Assembly (NCBI GenBank): GCA_028877205.1
Contig: JAPPHY010000002.1
Coordinates: 77,994-123,340, forward strand
Length of the DNA: 45,347 nt
Source of the DNA: Chloroflexota bacterium
GTDB lineage: Bacteria > Chloroflexota > Dehalococcoidia > Lucifugimonadales > UBA2985
Direction: 5' to 3'
The notes under the pieces are model-generated. The model was given only the letters and a program-made list of their open reading frames with translations, was not told the DNA's origin and made no database searches. Position 1 is the stretch's first letter; each line of letters opens with the position of its first letter. This document shows positions 1 through 8,363 of the stretch, one piece after another. A program made the position numbers and the translations under genes.

Positions 1-14
1 TGAGCGGCAGTGCT

Positions 15-1265
15 ATGGACCCGAGGACGCTTCACAGCATAACCAAACGCGGCGTGAGCGACATCATCGTGGAGGAGGAGTTCGTTCGCCTCCTCGGCGA
101 GGGCAAGCCACTGCGGCTCAAGATGGGATTCGATCCCAGCCGGCCAGACATTCACCTGGGCCACGCAGTGGGCTTGAGGAAGCTGCGCCAGCTGCAGGAG
201 CTGGGCCACCAGGTCATCCTCATCGTTGGCGACTGGACGGCGCAGATAGGGGACCCCAGCGGACAATCCGCCACGCGGCAGATGCTCACGGCGGAGGAGG
301 TTCGCGCCAACGCCGAGACCTACATGCAGCAGTTCTTCAAGGTGGTCGACAGGTACCGTACCCAGACCGTGTGGCAGAGCGAGTGGTTCGGCAAGTTCTC
401 GCTGGCCACCGTGATAGACCTGACGCGACGCTTCACTGTCGCGCAGTTCCTGGCGCGAGACGACTTCGCGAATCGGTTCCGCGCTCAGCAGCCCATCGCC
501 ATAACCGAGCTGCTGTACCCACTGCTGCAGGCATACGACTCGGTGGCAATCGAGTCGGACGTGGAGTTCGGAGGCTCGGACCAGCGGTTCAACCTGCTGG
601 TGGGCCGCGACCTCCAGGCCATGATGGGGCAGCGGCAGCAGCAGTGCTTCATCATGCCCTTGCTAGTGGGCACGGACGGAGTGCAGAAGATGAGCAAGAG
701 CCTGGACAACTACATCGGCGTGTTCGAGCCGCCCAACGACATCTACGGGAAGGCCATGTCGATTGCGGACGGCCTCATCCTGGACTACTTCGAGCTGCTC
801 ACGGACGTGTCGGACGAGGACTTGGCCGAGATGCGCTCCACGCTCGAGGCCGACGCGGTCAACCCTATGGAGTTGAAGAAGCGCCTGGCGCGCGACCTCG
901 TGGCGCAGTTCCACGACCCGCAGACGGCGCTACGGGCGGAACAGCACTTCGAGAGCACGTACCAGCGCGGCGAAGCGCCGGAGGAGGCGCAGGTCATATC
1001 GCTGACGGAGTGGGTCGAGAGGCTGCGGGAGGAACATGGCGACGTCCAGGTCGGCGATCCCGCCGCTGGGCTGCCGATTGTTCCGATCATGGTCGGTGAG
1101 GGCCTGGCCGCCAGCGCAAGCGAGGCCAAGAGGCTGCTGCAGCAGGGCGCGGTAGAGGTAGACGGCGAGCGGCTGACGGGGCAGACGGCGCTGCTGCGTG
1201 AGGGCAGCCTGATGCGCGTGGGCAGGCGACGCTTCGCTCGATTTGTTGGTCCCACCGCAAGTTGA
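15..1265 (+). CDS. tyrS: Tyrosyl-tRNA synthetase
   Basis: Charges tRNA-Tyr with tyrosine in the cytoplasm. The 416-residue length and the sequence fit the TyrZ-like bacterial branch. The class I signature HLGH is at residues 47-50 and KMSKS at 225-229, so both halves of the ATP site are intact. The C-terminal ~70 residues (around PIMVGEGLAASASEAKRLL) form an S4-type RNA-binding domain ending in the basic segment RVGRRRF. The ATG lies only 14 bases from the window edge, so its promoter and any leader are outside the view. The next gene follows after 55 bases on the same strand. Family assignment is secure. Confidence 0.97.
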   Translation: MDPRTLHSITKRGVSDIIVEEEFVRLLGEGKPLRLKMGFDPSRPDIHLGHAVGLRKLRQLQELGHQVILIVGDWTAQIGDPSGQSATRQMLTAEEVRANAETYMQQFFKVVDRYRTQTVWQSEWFGKFSLATVIDLTRRFTVAQFLARDDFANRFRAQQPIAITELLYPLLQAYDSVAIESDVEFGGSDQRFNLLVGRDLQAMMGQRQQQCFIMPLLVGTDGVQKMSKSLDNYIGVFEPPNDIYGKAMSIADGLILDYFELLTDVSDEDLAEMRSTLEADAVNPMELKKRLARDLVAQFHDPQTALRAEQHFESTYQRGEAPEEAQVISLTEWVERLREEHGDVQVGDPAAGLPIVPIMVGEGLAASASEAKRLLQQGAVEVDGERLTGQTALLREGSLMRVGRRRFARFVGPTAS

Positions 1266-1320
1266 CGCGGCGGGCGTATCCGTCAAATGCGCTGGCACGG
1301 CCGGGGTGCAAGAGGACGTC

Positions 1321-1575
1321 ATGGCTGACTTCAAGTTCGCCAGAGGTCAGATGGTCCGTATCAGGGAGGGCAGCTTTCCCCTGAACAACCCGGACGGCTA
1401 CGCGCTCATCGGGCGCACAGGCTCCGTGGAGCGCGCTTGGGACCCTCGCGCGGGGAGGCGAGATGAGCACACCGTCCGCTCAGAGCACATCCAGTACTTC
1501 GAGCTGCTGCAGTACGACGTGCGCATCGACGGCACTCTCTACTCGCTGAACGAGGACTGGTTGGAAGAGGACTAG
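1321..1575 (+). CDS. Small acidic protein, possible SH3-like fold, function unknown
   Basis: An 84-residue protein starting at an ATG preceded by GAGG. I do not recognise a named family. It opens with FARGQMVRIREGSF, has GRTGSVERAW in the middle and ends YSLNEDWLEED. The pattern of short strands with a 'pass-through' glycine (GRTGSV) and a basic/aromatic core resembles small SH3-like barrels (KOW or nitrile-hydratase-beta-like), but this is only a shape argument. There are no membrane segments or cysteines. It lies 55 bases after tyrS and could be cotranscribed with it. The open frame extends upstream to 1243, but the segment before the ATG overlaps tyrS and lacks a ribosome site. Confidence 0.7.
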   Translation: MADFKFARGQMVRIREGSFPLNNPDGYALIGRTGSVERAWDPRAGRRDEHTVRSEHIQYFELLQYDVRIDGTLYSLNEDWLEED

Positions 1576-1619
1576 CAGGGGCAGCCCAATCGCCCCAAAT
1601 CTCCCCGTCGCGCCTCTTT

Positions 1620-1646
1620 TTGGCAGGGCTTGCCATGTGGTAAAAT
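1620..1646 (+). promoter_or_regulatory. Possible promoter for the aminotransferase-serA pair
   Basis: TTGGCA (1620-1625) and TAAAAT (1641-1646) resemble -35 and -10 boxes, but the 15-base spacer is short. The -10 is the stronger half. It would give a leader of about 60 bases before the GTG at 1716. Confidence 0.35.
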
Positions 1647-1715
1647 TCACAATGCGTTATGGCCCATCCCAACCGACCGTGAGGAAGGGCCCTGCAAGAA
1701 TGATGGGAGGTTGAA

Positions 1716-2825
1716 GTGAACTTACGCATACCCGGACCCACGCCATGTCCCGACTACGTACTGGACGCCATGAACCGCGATATGATCAACCATCGCGGCC
1801 CGGAGTTCCAGGACATGCTGCATCGCTGCACGGACCGGCTGAAGGAGGTCTTCAAGACCGAGAGTGACGTCCTCATCCTGACCGGCTCCGGGACCGGCGC
1901 CATGGAGGCAGCCGTTGTGAACGTCCTCTCGCCGGGCGACCAGGTGCTCTGCGTCTCCATTGGTGTGTTCGGCGACCGGCTGGCGCAGATCGCGGAGGCG
2001 TTCGGCGCCTCCGTCACGAAGCTGACCGCCACGTGGGGCACGCCGGCCGACCCCGAGGCCATTCGCAGCGCGCTCGCCGAGAACCCCGACATCAAGGCCG
2101 TGCTGGTCACCCACAACGAGACCTCCACCGGCGTCACCAACGACATGGCCGCCATCAGCTCCGTTGTCAAGGGAGCCGGCAAGCTCCTCGTCGTCGACGC
2201 GATCAGCAGCCTGTCCTCGCTGCCGTTCTACACGGACGAGTGGGGCTGCGACGTGGTGATGAGCGGCTCGCAGAAGGGCTACATGGTGCCTCCCGGCCTG
2301 GCATTCATCAGCGTCAGCGACGAAGCGTGGAAGGCCTTTGAGGAAGCCAAGATGCCCAGGTTCTACTGGGACTTTGGCAGGGCCAAGAGCTATCTCAATC
2401 GCGGGCAGACGCCCTGGACTCCGGCCGTCTCCGTGTTCTACGGACTGGACGCCGCCCTGGAGCGGATGCTTGATGAGGGCATGGACGCCATTTTCGAGCG
2501 TCACGCCCGCATTGCGCAGAAGACGCGCGACGGAGTCAAGGAGCTTGGCCTGTCGCTCTTCGCCGACGAGAGCTGTGCCTCCAACACCGTGACAGCGGTG
2601 AACGTGCCGGAGGGTGTGCAGCTCGGCGCGCTGATGCGGCAGCTCCAGGCCGACCATGACGTCGTGCTGGCAGGCGGGCAGGGCGCCCTCGACGGCAAGA
2701 TCATGCGAGTCGGGCACCTGGGGTACATCACGGACGAAGACATCACGCAGGTCCTGAGCGCACTGTCGACGGTGCTGCCGCAGGTCGGCTTCCAGCCAGT
2801 GACCTCACCGGCAAGGGGCGCCTGA
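1716..2825 (+). CDS. Class V aminotransferase (phosphoserine / serine-glyoxylate type)
   Basis: A PLP enzyme of the alanine-glyoxylate / serine-pyruvate aminotransferase family, 369 residues. The PLP-binding lysine is K187 in SGSQKGYMVPPG. The aspartate that holds the pyridine nitrogen is in VVDAISS (about 159-165), and the GSGTGAMEAAV segment near 58 contacts phosphate. The start is GTG with GGGAGG upstream. Its stop overlaps the serA start in a TGATG arrangement, so the two are translationally coupled. Because SerA makes 3-phosphohydroxypyruvate, this enzyme is a likely stand-in for SerC, converting it to phosphoserine. That role is inferred from context; a glyoxylate aminotransferase role is the main alternative. 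Confidence 0.9.
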   Translation: MNLRIPGPTPCPDYVLDAMNRDMINHRGPEFQDMLHRCTDRLKEVFKTESDVLILTGSGTGAMEAAVVNVLSPGDQVLCVSIGVFGDRLAQIAEAFGASVTKLTATWGTPADPEAIRSALAENPDIKAVLVTHNETSTGVTNDMAAISSVVKGAGKLLVVDAISSLSSLPFYTDEWGCDVVMSGSQKGYMVPPGLAFISVSDEAWKAFEEAKMPRFYWDFGRAKSYLNRGQTPWTPAVSVFYGLDAALERMLDEGMDAIFERHARIAQKTRDGVKELGLSLFADESCASNTVTAVNVPEGVQLGALMRQLQADHDVVLAGGQGALDGKIMRVGHLGYITDEDITQVLSALSTVLPQVGFQPVTSPARGA

Positions 2826-4402
2826 TGCCCAGGATGCTGGTTTCGGACCCTCTGGCCACGGAAGGGCTGGAGCTTCTGCGTACCCAGGGTGACGTAGACG
2901 TCAAGCTCCGCATGGATCCCGCGGAGCTTCTGACCATCATCGGGGAGTACGACGCGCTGGTAGTGCGCAGCGAGACCAGGGTTACGGCGGAGGTCATCGA
3001 GGCGGGTAGCCGGCTCCAGGTCATCGGGCGCGCAGGCGTAGGAGTCGATAACATTGACGTTGAAGCTGCCACGCGCCGCGGCATACCCGTCGTGAACGCT
3101 CCGACCGGCAACACTATCGCGGCCGCCGAGCACACCATCGCCATGATGCTGGCGCTGGCTCGCAACATCCCGCAGGCCCACGAGTCGCTGCGCCGCGGCG
3201 AGTGGACTCGCAGCGCGTTCACCGGTGTTGAGGTGCGCAACCGCGTGCTGGGCGTAATCGGTCTGGGCAAAGTCGGCACTGAGGTCTCAAACCGCGCGCG
3301 CGGCCTTCAGATGCGCGTTCTGGGCTACGACCCGTTCGTCTCCCCGGAGCACGCCAGCATGCTGGGCATCGAGCTGGCCTCTCTGGAGCGCATCTTCGAA
3401 GAGTCCGACTTCATCTGCCTTCACACCCCCCTAACCGAATCCACCCGCGGCATCATCGGAGAGAACGCGCTGTCGATGATGAAGCCCAACGTGCGCATAC
3501 TCAACGTGGCCCGCGGTGAGCTTGTGGACGAGGACGCGCTGTTGAAGGCGGTCGAGGAGGGCCGCGTGGCGGGAGCCGCGCTGGACGTCTTCTCCAAAGA
3601 GCCGCCGCACGGCAGCCCCCTGCTGGACGAGAGGCGCATTATCGTCACGCCTCACCTTGGCGCATCCACGGAGGAGGCGCAAGCGGAGGTGGCGCGGGAG
3701 GTCGCCGAGCAGGTTATCGCAGTTCTGCAGGGCCGCTCGGCGATGCACACCGTGAACGCTCCGTTCGTGCCGCCCGAGACGCAGCGCGTGCTGACGCCGT
3801 TCGTGGACGCCGGGTCGTACGCGGGCAAGCTGGCGGCCCAGCTCGTTACCGGGCAGTTGCAGTCGGTGAACCTGCGCTACGACGGCGAGATAGCTACCCA
3901 CGACACCAACCTGTTGAGGGCGGCCTGCCTGGTGGGCATCCTCAGCCCCATCAGCGACGAGCGCGTCAACCTGATCAACGCCAACCTCCACGCCTCCCAG
4001 CGCGGCCTGCGAATCACGGAGCAGAAGAGCCCCTCGGCGGAGGAGCACGGCAGCCTGATCACTGTGGAGATGGAGACCACCGAGCGGAAGATAGCCATCT
4101 CGGCTGCGCAGGTGCGGGGTGAGACGCACATCGTCCGCATCAACGACTACTGGATCGACATCGTGCCGACCGGCGGCTACATGCTCATTGCGCACCACCA
4201 GGACAGGCCTGGAATGATCGGTGCGGTGGGCACTATCACCGGCAAGCACGACATCAACATAGGCTTCATGGAGGTGGGCAGGCTGGAGCCGAGAGGCCAC
4301 GCCACCATGATCATCGGCCTGGACGATCCGTTACCGGACTCGGTCCTCGCCGAGATCAACTCCCTTCCCAACATGGTACAGACCGTCGTAGTGCAGCTGT
4401 AG
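2825..4402 (+). CDS. serA: D-3-phosphoglycerate dehydrogenase
   Basis: First committed enzyme of phosphorylated serine synthesis, oxidising 3-phosphoglycerate with NAD+. At 525 residues it is the long form. It has an N-terminal substrate domain, a Rossmann domain with the GLGKVG nucleotide loop (about 146), catalytic R230 (in NVARGELVDE) and H277 (in TPHLGAS), then an intervening ASB-type domain and a C-terminal ACT domain (about 450-525, IAHHQDRPGMIG) that usually binds serine for feedback inhibition. The ATG overlaps the preceding aminotransferase stop by one base. It is convergent with the MerR gene, with only 6 bases between the two stop codons and no visible terminator. Confidence 0.97.
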   Translation: MPRMLVSDPLATEGLELLRTQGDVDVKLRMDPAELLTIIGEYDALVVRSETRVTAEVIEAGSRLQVIGRAGVGVDNIDVEAATRRGIPVVNAPTGNTIAAAEHTIAMMLALARNIPQAHESLRRGEWTRSAFTGVEVRNRVLGVIGLGKVGTEVSNRARGLQMRVLGYDPFVSPEHASMLGIELASLERIFEESDFICLHTPLTESTRGIIGENALSMMKPNVRILNVARGELVDEDALLKAVEEGRVAGAALDVFSKEPPHGSPLLDERRIIVTPHLGASTEEAQAEVAREVAEQVIAVLQGRSAMHTVNAPFVPPETQRVLTPFVDAGSYAGKLAAQLVTGQLQSVNLRYDGEIATHDTNLLRAACLVGILSPISDERVNLINANLHASQRGLRITEQKSPSAEEHGSLITVEMETTERKIAISAAQVRGETHIVRINDYWIDIVPTGGYMLIAHHQDRPGMIGAVGTITGKHDINIGFMEVGRLEPRGHATMIIGLDDPLPDSVLAEINSLPNMVQTVVVQL

Positions 4403-4408
4403 GCGTAC

Positions 4409-5176
4409 TCAGCGGGCGCTGCTCTTCTCCAGACCGTCTGCGTAGACGTGCATGGCCTGCCGCAGGAACGCGGCCAGCCCTAGACGCCATCGATCGTAGT
4501 GGGTAGTGAAACGTGCGTCCTCCACGTACATGTCGGCCAGCCCGCGAAACACCTCCGGCGAACACTCGTAGAAACGGTAGTTGATGAGCTTGTACCAGCG
4601 GCCCACCAACTCCTGCGCCTCCGGGCCTGCCGGATCCCGCTCCATCAGAGCTGCCAGACCGCGGTTGATTTCGTCGCTCTCCGTTTGGATGTCCTGCCAG
4701 TCCTGCTTCGTGTAGCCGCTCGTGCGGCGCTCGGACTCCTCCCACGCGGGTGTGCCTCCCCAGCGGCGTCGCGCCTCCTCCCGGTACTCGCGGAGCTTGG
4801 ACTCGTCGAACCCGTCGAACATAGCATTGCTAGTCATCTCTTCACCTCCGTCCATTGTGGCGATCGACCTATCGACCGACCTGATCAGCGCGCCCAGGCG
4901 CTTGCGCTTCTCGACAAGCAGCCTGCGGTGCATGGCCAGTGCCTCTTTCCGGTCGAAGTCCGGGCTGCTCAGCACGCGTGCGATATCGCGCAGGCTGAAG
5001 CCCAGCTCACGGAAGAACAGCACCTGCTGCAGGCGCTCCAGGTCGGCATCGCTGTACAGGCGATATCCGGCCGAGCTGATGGCGGCAGGCCTGAGCAAGC
5101 CGACCGCGTCGTAGTGGTGGAGCGTCCTGACGGTTACGCCTGAAAGCCTTGCCACCTGTTTTACCGTGTAGGTCAT
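4409..5176 (-). CDS. MerR-family regulator with TipAS drug-binding domain
   Basis: A 255-residue transcription factor. Residues 1-70 are a classic MerR winged helix-turn-helix (YTVKQVARLSGVTVRTLHHYD, then GYRLYSDADLERL). A helical linker follows, and residues about 115-245 form a TipAS antibiotic-recognition domain (ending in AAFLRQAMHVYADGL). Members usually sense cationic peptides or other lipophilic drugs and activate genes by untwisting promoters with 19-base spacers. The gene is convergent with serA. No efflux pump sits next to it, so its target may be only itself or a distant gene. A matching operator-promoter lies immediately upstream at 5195-5225. Confidence 0.93.
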   Translation of the reverse strand: MTYTVKQVARLSGVTVRTLHHYDAVGLLRPAAISSAGYRLYSDADLERLQQVLFFRELGFSLRDIARVLSSPDFDRKEALAMHRRLLVEKRKRLGALIRSVDRSIATMDGGEEMTSNAMFDGFDESKLREYREEARRRWGGTPAWEESERRTSGYTKQDWQDIQTESDEINRGLAALMERDPAGPEAQELVGRWYKLINYRFYECSPEVFRGLADMYVEDARFTTHYDRWRLGLAAFLRQAMHVYADGLEKSSAR

Positions 5177-5194
5177 TTCGTTGCCTCGAATATC

Positions 5195-5225
5195 ACGGTA
5201 CAGCCTGACGTTACGTGAGTGTCAA
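5195..5225 (-). promoter_or_regulatory. MerR-type promoter with palindromic operator
   Basis: Read on the minus strand: TTGACA (5220-5225), a 19-base spacer, then TACCGT (5195-5200). The spacer contains the near-perfect palindrome CTCACGTAACGTCAG (5205-5219), with arms CTnACGT/ACGTnAG. A long spacer filled by a dyad is the hallmark of promoters controlled by MerR proteins. The regulator's ATG is just downstream with GAGG at 5184-5187, indicating autoregulation. Confidence 0.7.
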
Positions 5226-5275
5226 TACCCTCGCAGGGAAGGCCGAATCTACGTAACCACTCCTGCGGAGCTTGT

Positions 5276-5346
5276 CCCCGCGAAGGCGGGGGGCAGGAGT
5301 CCATGAAGAGCGAGGCGCCAAGGGATGGATTCCTGCGAAAGCAGGA
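5276..5346. repeat. Two hairpin repeat units in the merR-sigma intergenic region
   Basis: The 329-base gap between the MerR gene and the sigma factor holds two short palindromes: CCCCGC-GAAG-GCGGGG (5276-5291) and TCCTGC-GAAA-GCAGGA (5331-5346). They sit in text of the kind 'GGATTCCTGCGAAAGCAGGA' that recurs as dispersed intergenic repeats in many high-GC genomes. They probably form cruciforms or RNA hairpins. No gene, tRNA or further signal is evident in the rest of this gap. Confidence 0.65.
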
Positions 5347-5505
5347 TTAACGGTGGTGGGCGCTGCGCCCCAATCGCAAGGACGTCCGCGACGGTGGTAC
5401 AGGGCCGCACCGCGATGCTTGCTGACTGGCAAATGAACCTTTCTGTGGTCTGGTGGTAATACTATAGGAAGGGTTCATAATGCGGGGTTCGGATTAGAAC
5501 GTCCT

Positions 5506-6099
5506 ATGACGCTTCCAGACGAGCGAGAAGCCATATTGCGGTGTCAGCGTGGAGACGTGGACGGACTGCAGTCTCTCTTCGAGCTTCATAGGCTGGCGGT
5601 CCTACGTACAGCATATGGGATCATTGGAAGCGGTCACATTGCTGAGGACGTAACGCAGCAGGTCTTCGTAGAGTTGTTCAGAGCGATAAGGCGCTTCGAC
5701 CCGAATCGGCCTTTCGCTCCCTGGCTATACCGGATCGTAGTCAACATCAGCCTCAAGGAAGTACGGCGGCGCGACCACCGCAACCTGCCGCTGGAAGAGG
5801 CCGCCGATGTGCCCTCGCTCGATCCTCTCCCCGACTTGATAGCGGAGGAATCGGAAGCCAGGAGGATCGTCTGGGCGGCTATTCAAAGACTTAGTCCAAA
5901 ACAGAGGGCGGTGGTCGTGCTCCGCTACTACCACGGGTTCGGCGAGGCTGAGATGGCTGTTGCGCTCGGCTGTCCTCGAGGCACGGTGAAGTCCCGTCTG
6001 CACTCAGCGCTGCGTCAGCTTGAGTTTCTGTTGCGGGACAGCAAAAAGGGAGAGAGTGTGCGGGAACGTGGACGAGGCACACCAGGTCCCAAGCGATAA
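5506..6099 (+). CDS. ECF-type RNA polymerase sigma factor
   Basis: A 197-residue sigma-70 family factor with only regions 2 and 4. Region 2 (about residues 18-90) includes AEDVTQQVFVELFRAIRRFDP and PWLYRIVVNIS. Region 4 (about 125-180) includes LSPKQRAVVVLRYYHGF and the recognition helix GCPRGTVKSRLHSAL. It would redirect RNA polymerase to a small regulon in response to an envelope signal. The ATG at 5506 has no clear ribosome site. The gene downstream by 25 bases encodes a single-span membrane protein that is probably its partner. Base composition is visibly less GC-rich than in the housekeeping neighbours. Confidence 0.92.
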   Translation: MTLPDEREAILRCQRGDVDGLQSLFELHRLAVLRTAYGIIGSGHIAEDVTQQVFVELFRAIRRFDPNRPFAPWLYRIVVNISLKEVRRRDHRNLPLEEAADVPSLDPLPDLIAEESEARRIVWAAIQRLSPKQRAVVVLRYYHGFGEAEMAVALGCPRGTVKSRLHSALRQLEFLLRDSKKGESVRERGRGTPGPKR

Positions 6100-6124
6100 A
6101 GCATAGCCGTGAGGAGGTATAGAT

Positions 6125-7267
6125 ATGCTTCGGCGAGGTGGTCTCCGTATTGAAGAGCGATTGATTGGAGATGCGCTAAGTGAATACATGGACCGCGTCG
6201 GAACAGGGCGCGATCTCTGGCCCACCATCAGCGATTGGCTGAGTCCACGGAAGCGGACACGGCTTCCGAGGATTACAGCAATGATGGCAACTACCGCGGT
6301 GGCGTCGTTGCTTGCATTTCTCGCGGTTGTTAGACCTTGGTCTAATCTCGACGACTCCGTGTCCTTGTTCACAGCTGTCGCGCACGCATACGACGGCTTA
6401 TACGAGTTCGAGACCGTTCATTACCGGGTTGATGGGGACGACAGCTTTGGTCAGCGCTCCGTCACTACTCACAAAGTCGACATGGTCAATCACATTCACT
6501 ACTGGGCCACCTGGCCCGGCACAGACCCTGCCAGTAATGCTCCTAGTGGCGAGTCGATCACGATCGAAGGCAAGGCGTTCGACCGGAATTGGGCAAGTAA
6601 CGGGGAATGGATGTTCTCGCGGGAGACAAAGGGTTGGGATCCATTCGGAGACCTAGGGGGACTCCCCTGGAGCAGTGAAGTCGCGGCAGACCGATTCGAC
6701 CGGATTGAGAAACTGGGAGAGGTCGAAATTGATGGACTGCCCGTAGTCCACTACCGTGCGACAAGAAGACTTAAGCCGACCAGCACGCCTGGGTATGTGG
6801 TAACGGAGTTTGACATAGAAGGCAGCGCGCTAAAGAGTGCAAAGACCGTCCATCGGGGGGCTGACGACTATACGGTCTATGTGGACACTGTTGACATCTG
6901 GATAACTGCAGGCGACGGCACACTTGTAAAGGCCGACTGGACGCAGATTGAGAAGGCCCCCGATCCTCCGGCAGACCTTGATGAAAGGGACTGGTGTCAA
7001 GGGATCGGGGAGTTCGTTGATCCCCAGTACTACTATCGGCCGAGATCGGGATCACTGATAGATTTCCATGCTTTCGATGCACCCATGGATTCGGAAGATT
7101 ATGAACTGGCGAAAGTCATCTGTTGGAATGGAGATCAATCAGAGGGGAGAGTACCTTGGGGCAGAAGTTTGGCCGAGCAGATTGGCCAGGACTTTTGGAT
7201 AAAATGGGAATACACCTTTATCGCGTTCAACGAGACCTTCGACCTGCCCAATAATCTGCCTGAGTGA
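6125..7267 (+). CDS. Membrane-anchored partner of the ECF sigma factor (putative anti-sigma or sensor)
   Basis: A 380-residue protein with a short N-terminal cytoplasmic part (about 55 residues), one membrane span (about 57-78, MMATTAVASLLAFLAVVRPW) and a large outside domain rich in aromatic and acidic residues. The outer part (ETVHYRVDGDDSF, then VDGLPVVHYRATRRL-like strands) resembles LolA/LppX-type lipoprotein-carrier folds, but I cannot assign a family firmly. It lacks the HxxxCxxC zinc motif of ordinary zinc anti-sigma factors. The ATG follows GAGGAGG (6111-6117). Position after the sigma gene and topology suggest that it controls sigma activity; this is inference. Base composition is lower in GC than the neighbours. 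Confidence 0.8.
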   Translation: MLRRGGLRIEERLIGDALSEYMDRVGTGRDLWPTISDWLSPRKRTRLPRITAMMATTAVASLLAFLAVVRPWSNLDDSVSLFTAVAHAYDGLYEFETVHYRVDGDDSFGQRSVTTHKVDMVNHIHYWATWPGTDPASNAPSGESITIEGKAFDRNWASNGEWMFSRETKGWDPFGDLGGLPWSSEVAADRFDRIEKLGEVEIDGLPVVHYRATRRLKPTSTPGYVVTEFDIEGSALKSAKTVHRGADDYTVYVDTVDIWITAGDGTLVKADWTQIEKAPDPPADLDERDWCQGIGEFVDPQYYYRPRSGSLIDFHAFDAPMDSEDYELAKVICWNGDQSEGRVPWGRSLAEQIGQDFWIKWEYTFIAFNETFDLPNNLPE

Positions 7268-7280
7268 TCGGACACTTCCA

Positions 7281-7294
7281 CCCACATGAGTGGG
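7281..7294. other. Short hairpin after the sigma operon
   Basis: CCCAC-ATGA-GTGGG lies 14 bases after the stop of the sigma partner gene. There is no following T run, so terminator function is doubtful. The remaining ~140 bases before the transporter show no other clear signal. Confidence 0.3.
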
Positions 7295-7434
7295 CAGTAC
7301 ACCGCGTGGGCCGCCTGTCCGCCAGCCCGCATGTGTGCTAAGCTGAGCCGGCGCCAGGCCGCCCGCGGCCGCGACCGAATCGGGAAGCGGCGAGGGCGGC
7401 TACTCGCGGCGCAAGGGGACGCTTCAGCCTTCCT

Positions 7435-8292
7435 ATGTGGCACGTAGAACCGGTACTGTGGGGGCTTGCCTGCGCGGTGATGTGGGGCGTGGGGGACGTG
7501 TTTGGACGCTCGGCATCCATGCGAGTCGGGAGCCCCACGATGTCCTGGGCCATTCAGGGAATGGGCGTCTTCCCTGCGCTGGCCGGCTTTCTGCTCTTCG
7601 ACGAGTCCTGGGATGCACTTGCCACGGCGAACTATGCCGCGCTCGCGGTTGCAACGGCGGTGCTCTTCTCTGTGGGCTACATAGTCTTCTACCGGGGGCT
7701 GGCCCGCGGCCTCGTGTCGATTGTAAGCCCGGTTTCTGCGGGCTACGTGGTGGTAGCGGCGCTGGTCTCGGCCGTGTTCTTTCACGAGACGATTGGCTTC
7801 GACAGGTGGATGCTCATTCTCGTCATAATGGCGGGCATAGCCCTCGCATCGACGCGGGGCAGGAGCCGGGCGACGCTCTCAGGAGTGGGCCACGGCGTCA
7901 CGGCAATGATCGTGATGGGGATCGCGATTTCGCTCTGGAAGCCTATGGTGGACGCTTCGGGACCATTCCTGGCCGTCGTCTCGGTGCGGATTATCTCCGC
8001 CGTGATGCTCGGCGGGTTTCTGGCGGCTATGCGGGCCCAGTGGTCGCCGTTCCGCAATGGGGCCGGCGTGTTCGTGATTGCCGCCGCTCTCCTGGACTCC
8101 GTGGGCTTCATCGTATTCAACTTCAGCATCGAGAGGAATCCGGTCTCGCTCATCATCCCCATCGCGGCGGCCTACCCCGTGGTCACTGTCGCGCTCGCTT
8201 GGGTGCTGGTGCGGGAGCGGCTGGCGCGGACGCAGGTGGTGGGGGTCGCGGTCGTGATGGGCGGCATCGTTGCATTCAGCGCGGCGGCGTGA
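7435..8292 (+). CDS. EamA-family (DMT superfamily) transporter
   Basis: A 285-residue inner-membrane protein with about ten membrane helices arranged as two EamA repeats, each of about 140 residues. The repeats begin PVLWGLACAVMWGVGDVFGR and GHGVTAMIVMGIAISLWK, and each ends in a segment such as MLILVIMAGIALAS or QVVGVAVVMGGIVAF. Such proteins export metabolites or drugs; the substrate cannot be told from sequence. The ATG at 7435 lacks an obvious ribosome site, so the exact start is uncertain. polA follows 71 bases downstream with its own -10 box. Confidence 0.9.
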   Translation: MWHVEPVLWGLACAVMWGVGDVFGRSASMRVGSPTMSWAIQGMGVFPALAGFLLFDESWDALATANYAALAVATAVLFSVGYIVFYRGLARGLVSIVSPVSAGYVVVAALVSAVFFHETIGFDRWMLILVIMAGIALASTRGRSRATLSGVGHGVTAMIVMGIAISLWKPMVDASGPFLAVVSVRIISAVMLGGFLAAMRAQWSPFRNGAGVFVIAAALLDSVGFIVFNFSIERNPVSLIIPIAAAYPVVTVALAWVLVRERLARTQVVGVAVVMGGIVAFSAAA

Positions 8293-8332
8293 GAGTGCAC
8301 CTGCGCGTCTTTTGCGGGAGCATGGCCCGGAG

Positions 8333-8338
8333 TATAAT
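8333..8338 (+). promoter_or_regulatory. -10 box for polA
   Basis: A perfect TATAAT (8333-8338) lies 25 bases before the polA ATG; the -35 region (TTTTGC near 8310) is weak. GGAGG at 8351-8355 then supports the ATG at 8364 over the GTG at 8355. Confidence 0.55.
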
Positions 8339-8363
8339 CAGCGCGTAGCCGGAGGTGTCGATT

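Noticed and set aside
5177-5505. A CRISPR-like or tRNA element in the merR-sigma gap
   Set aside because: Only two short, non-identical hairpin units are present; no spaced identical repeats or cloverleaf could be drawn.
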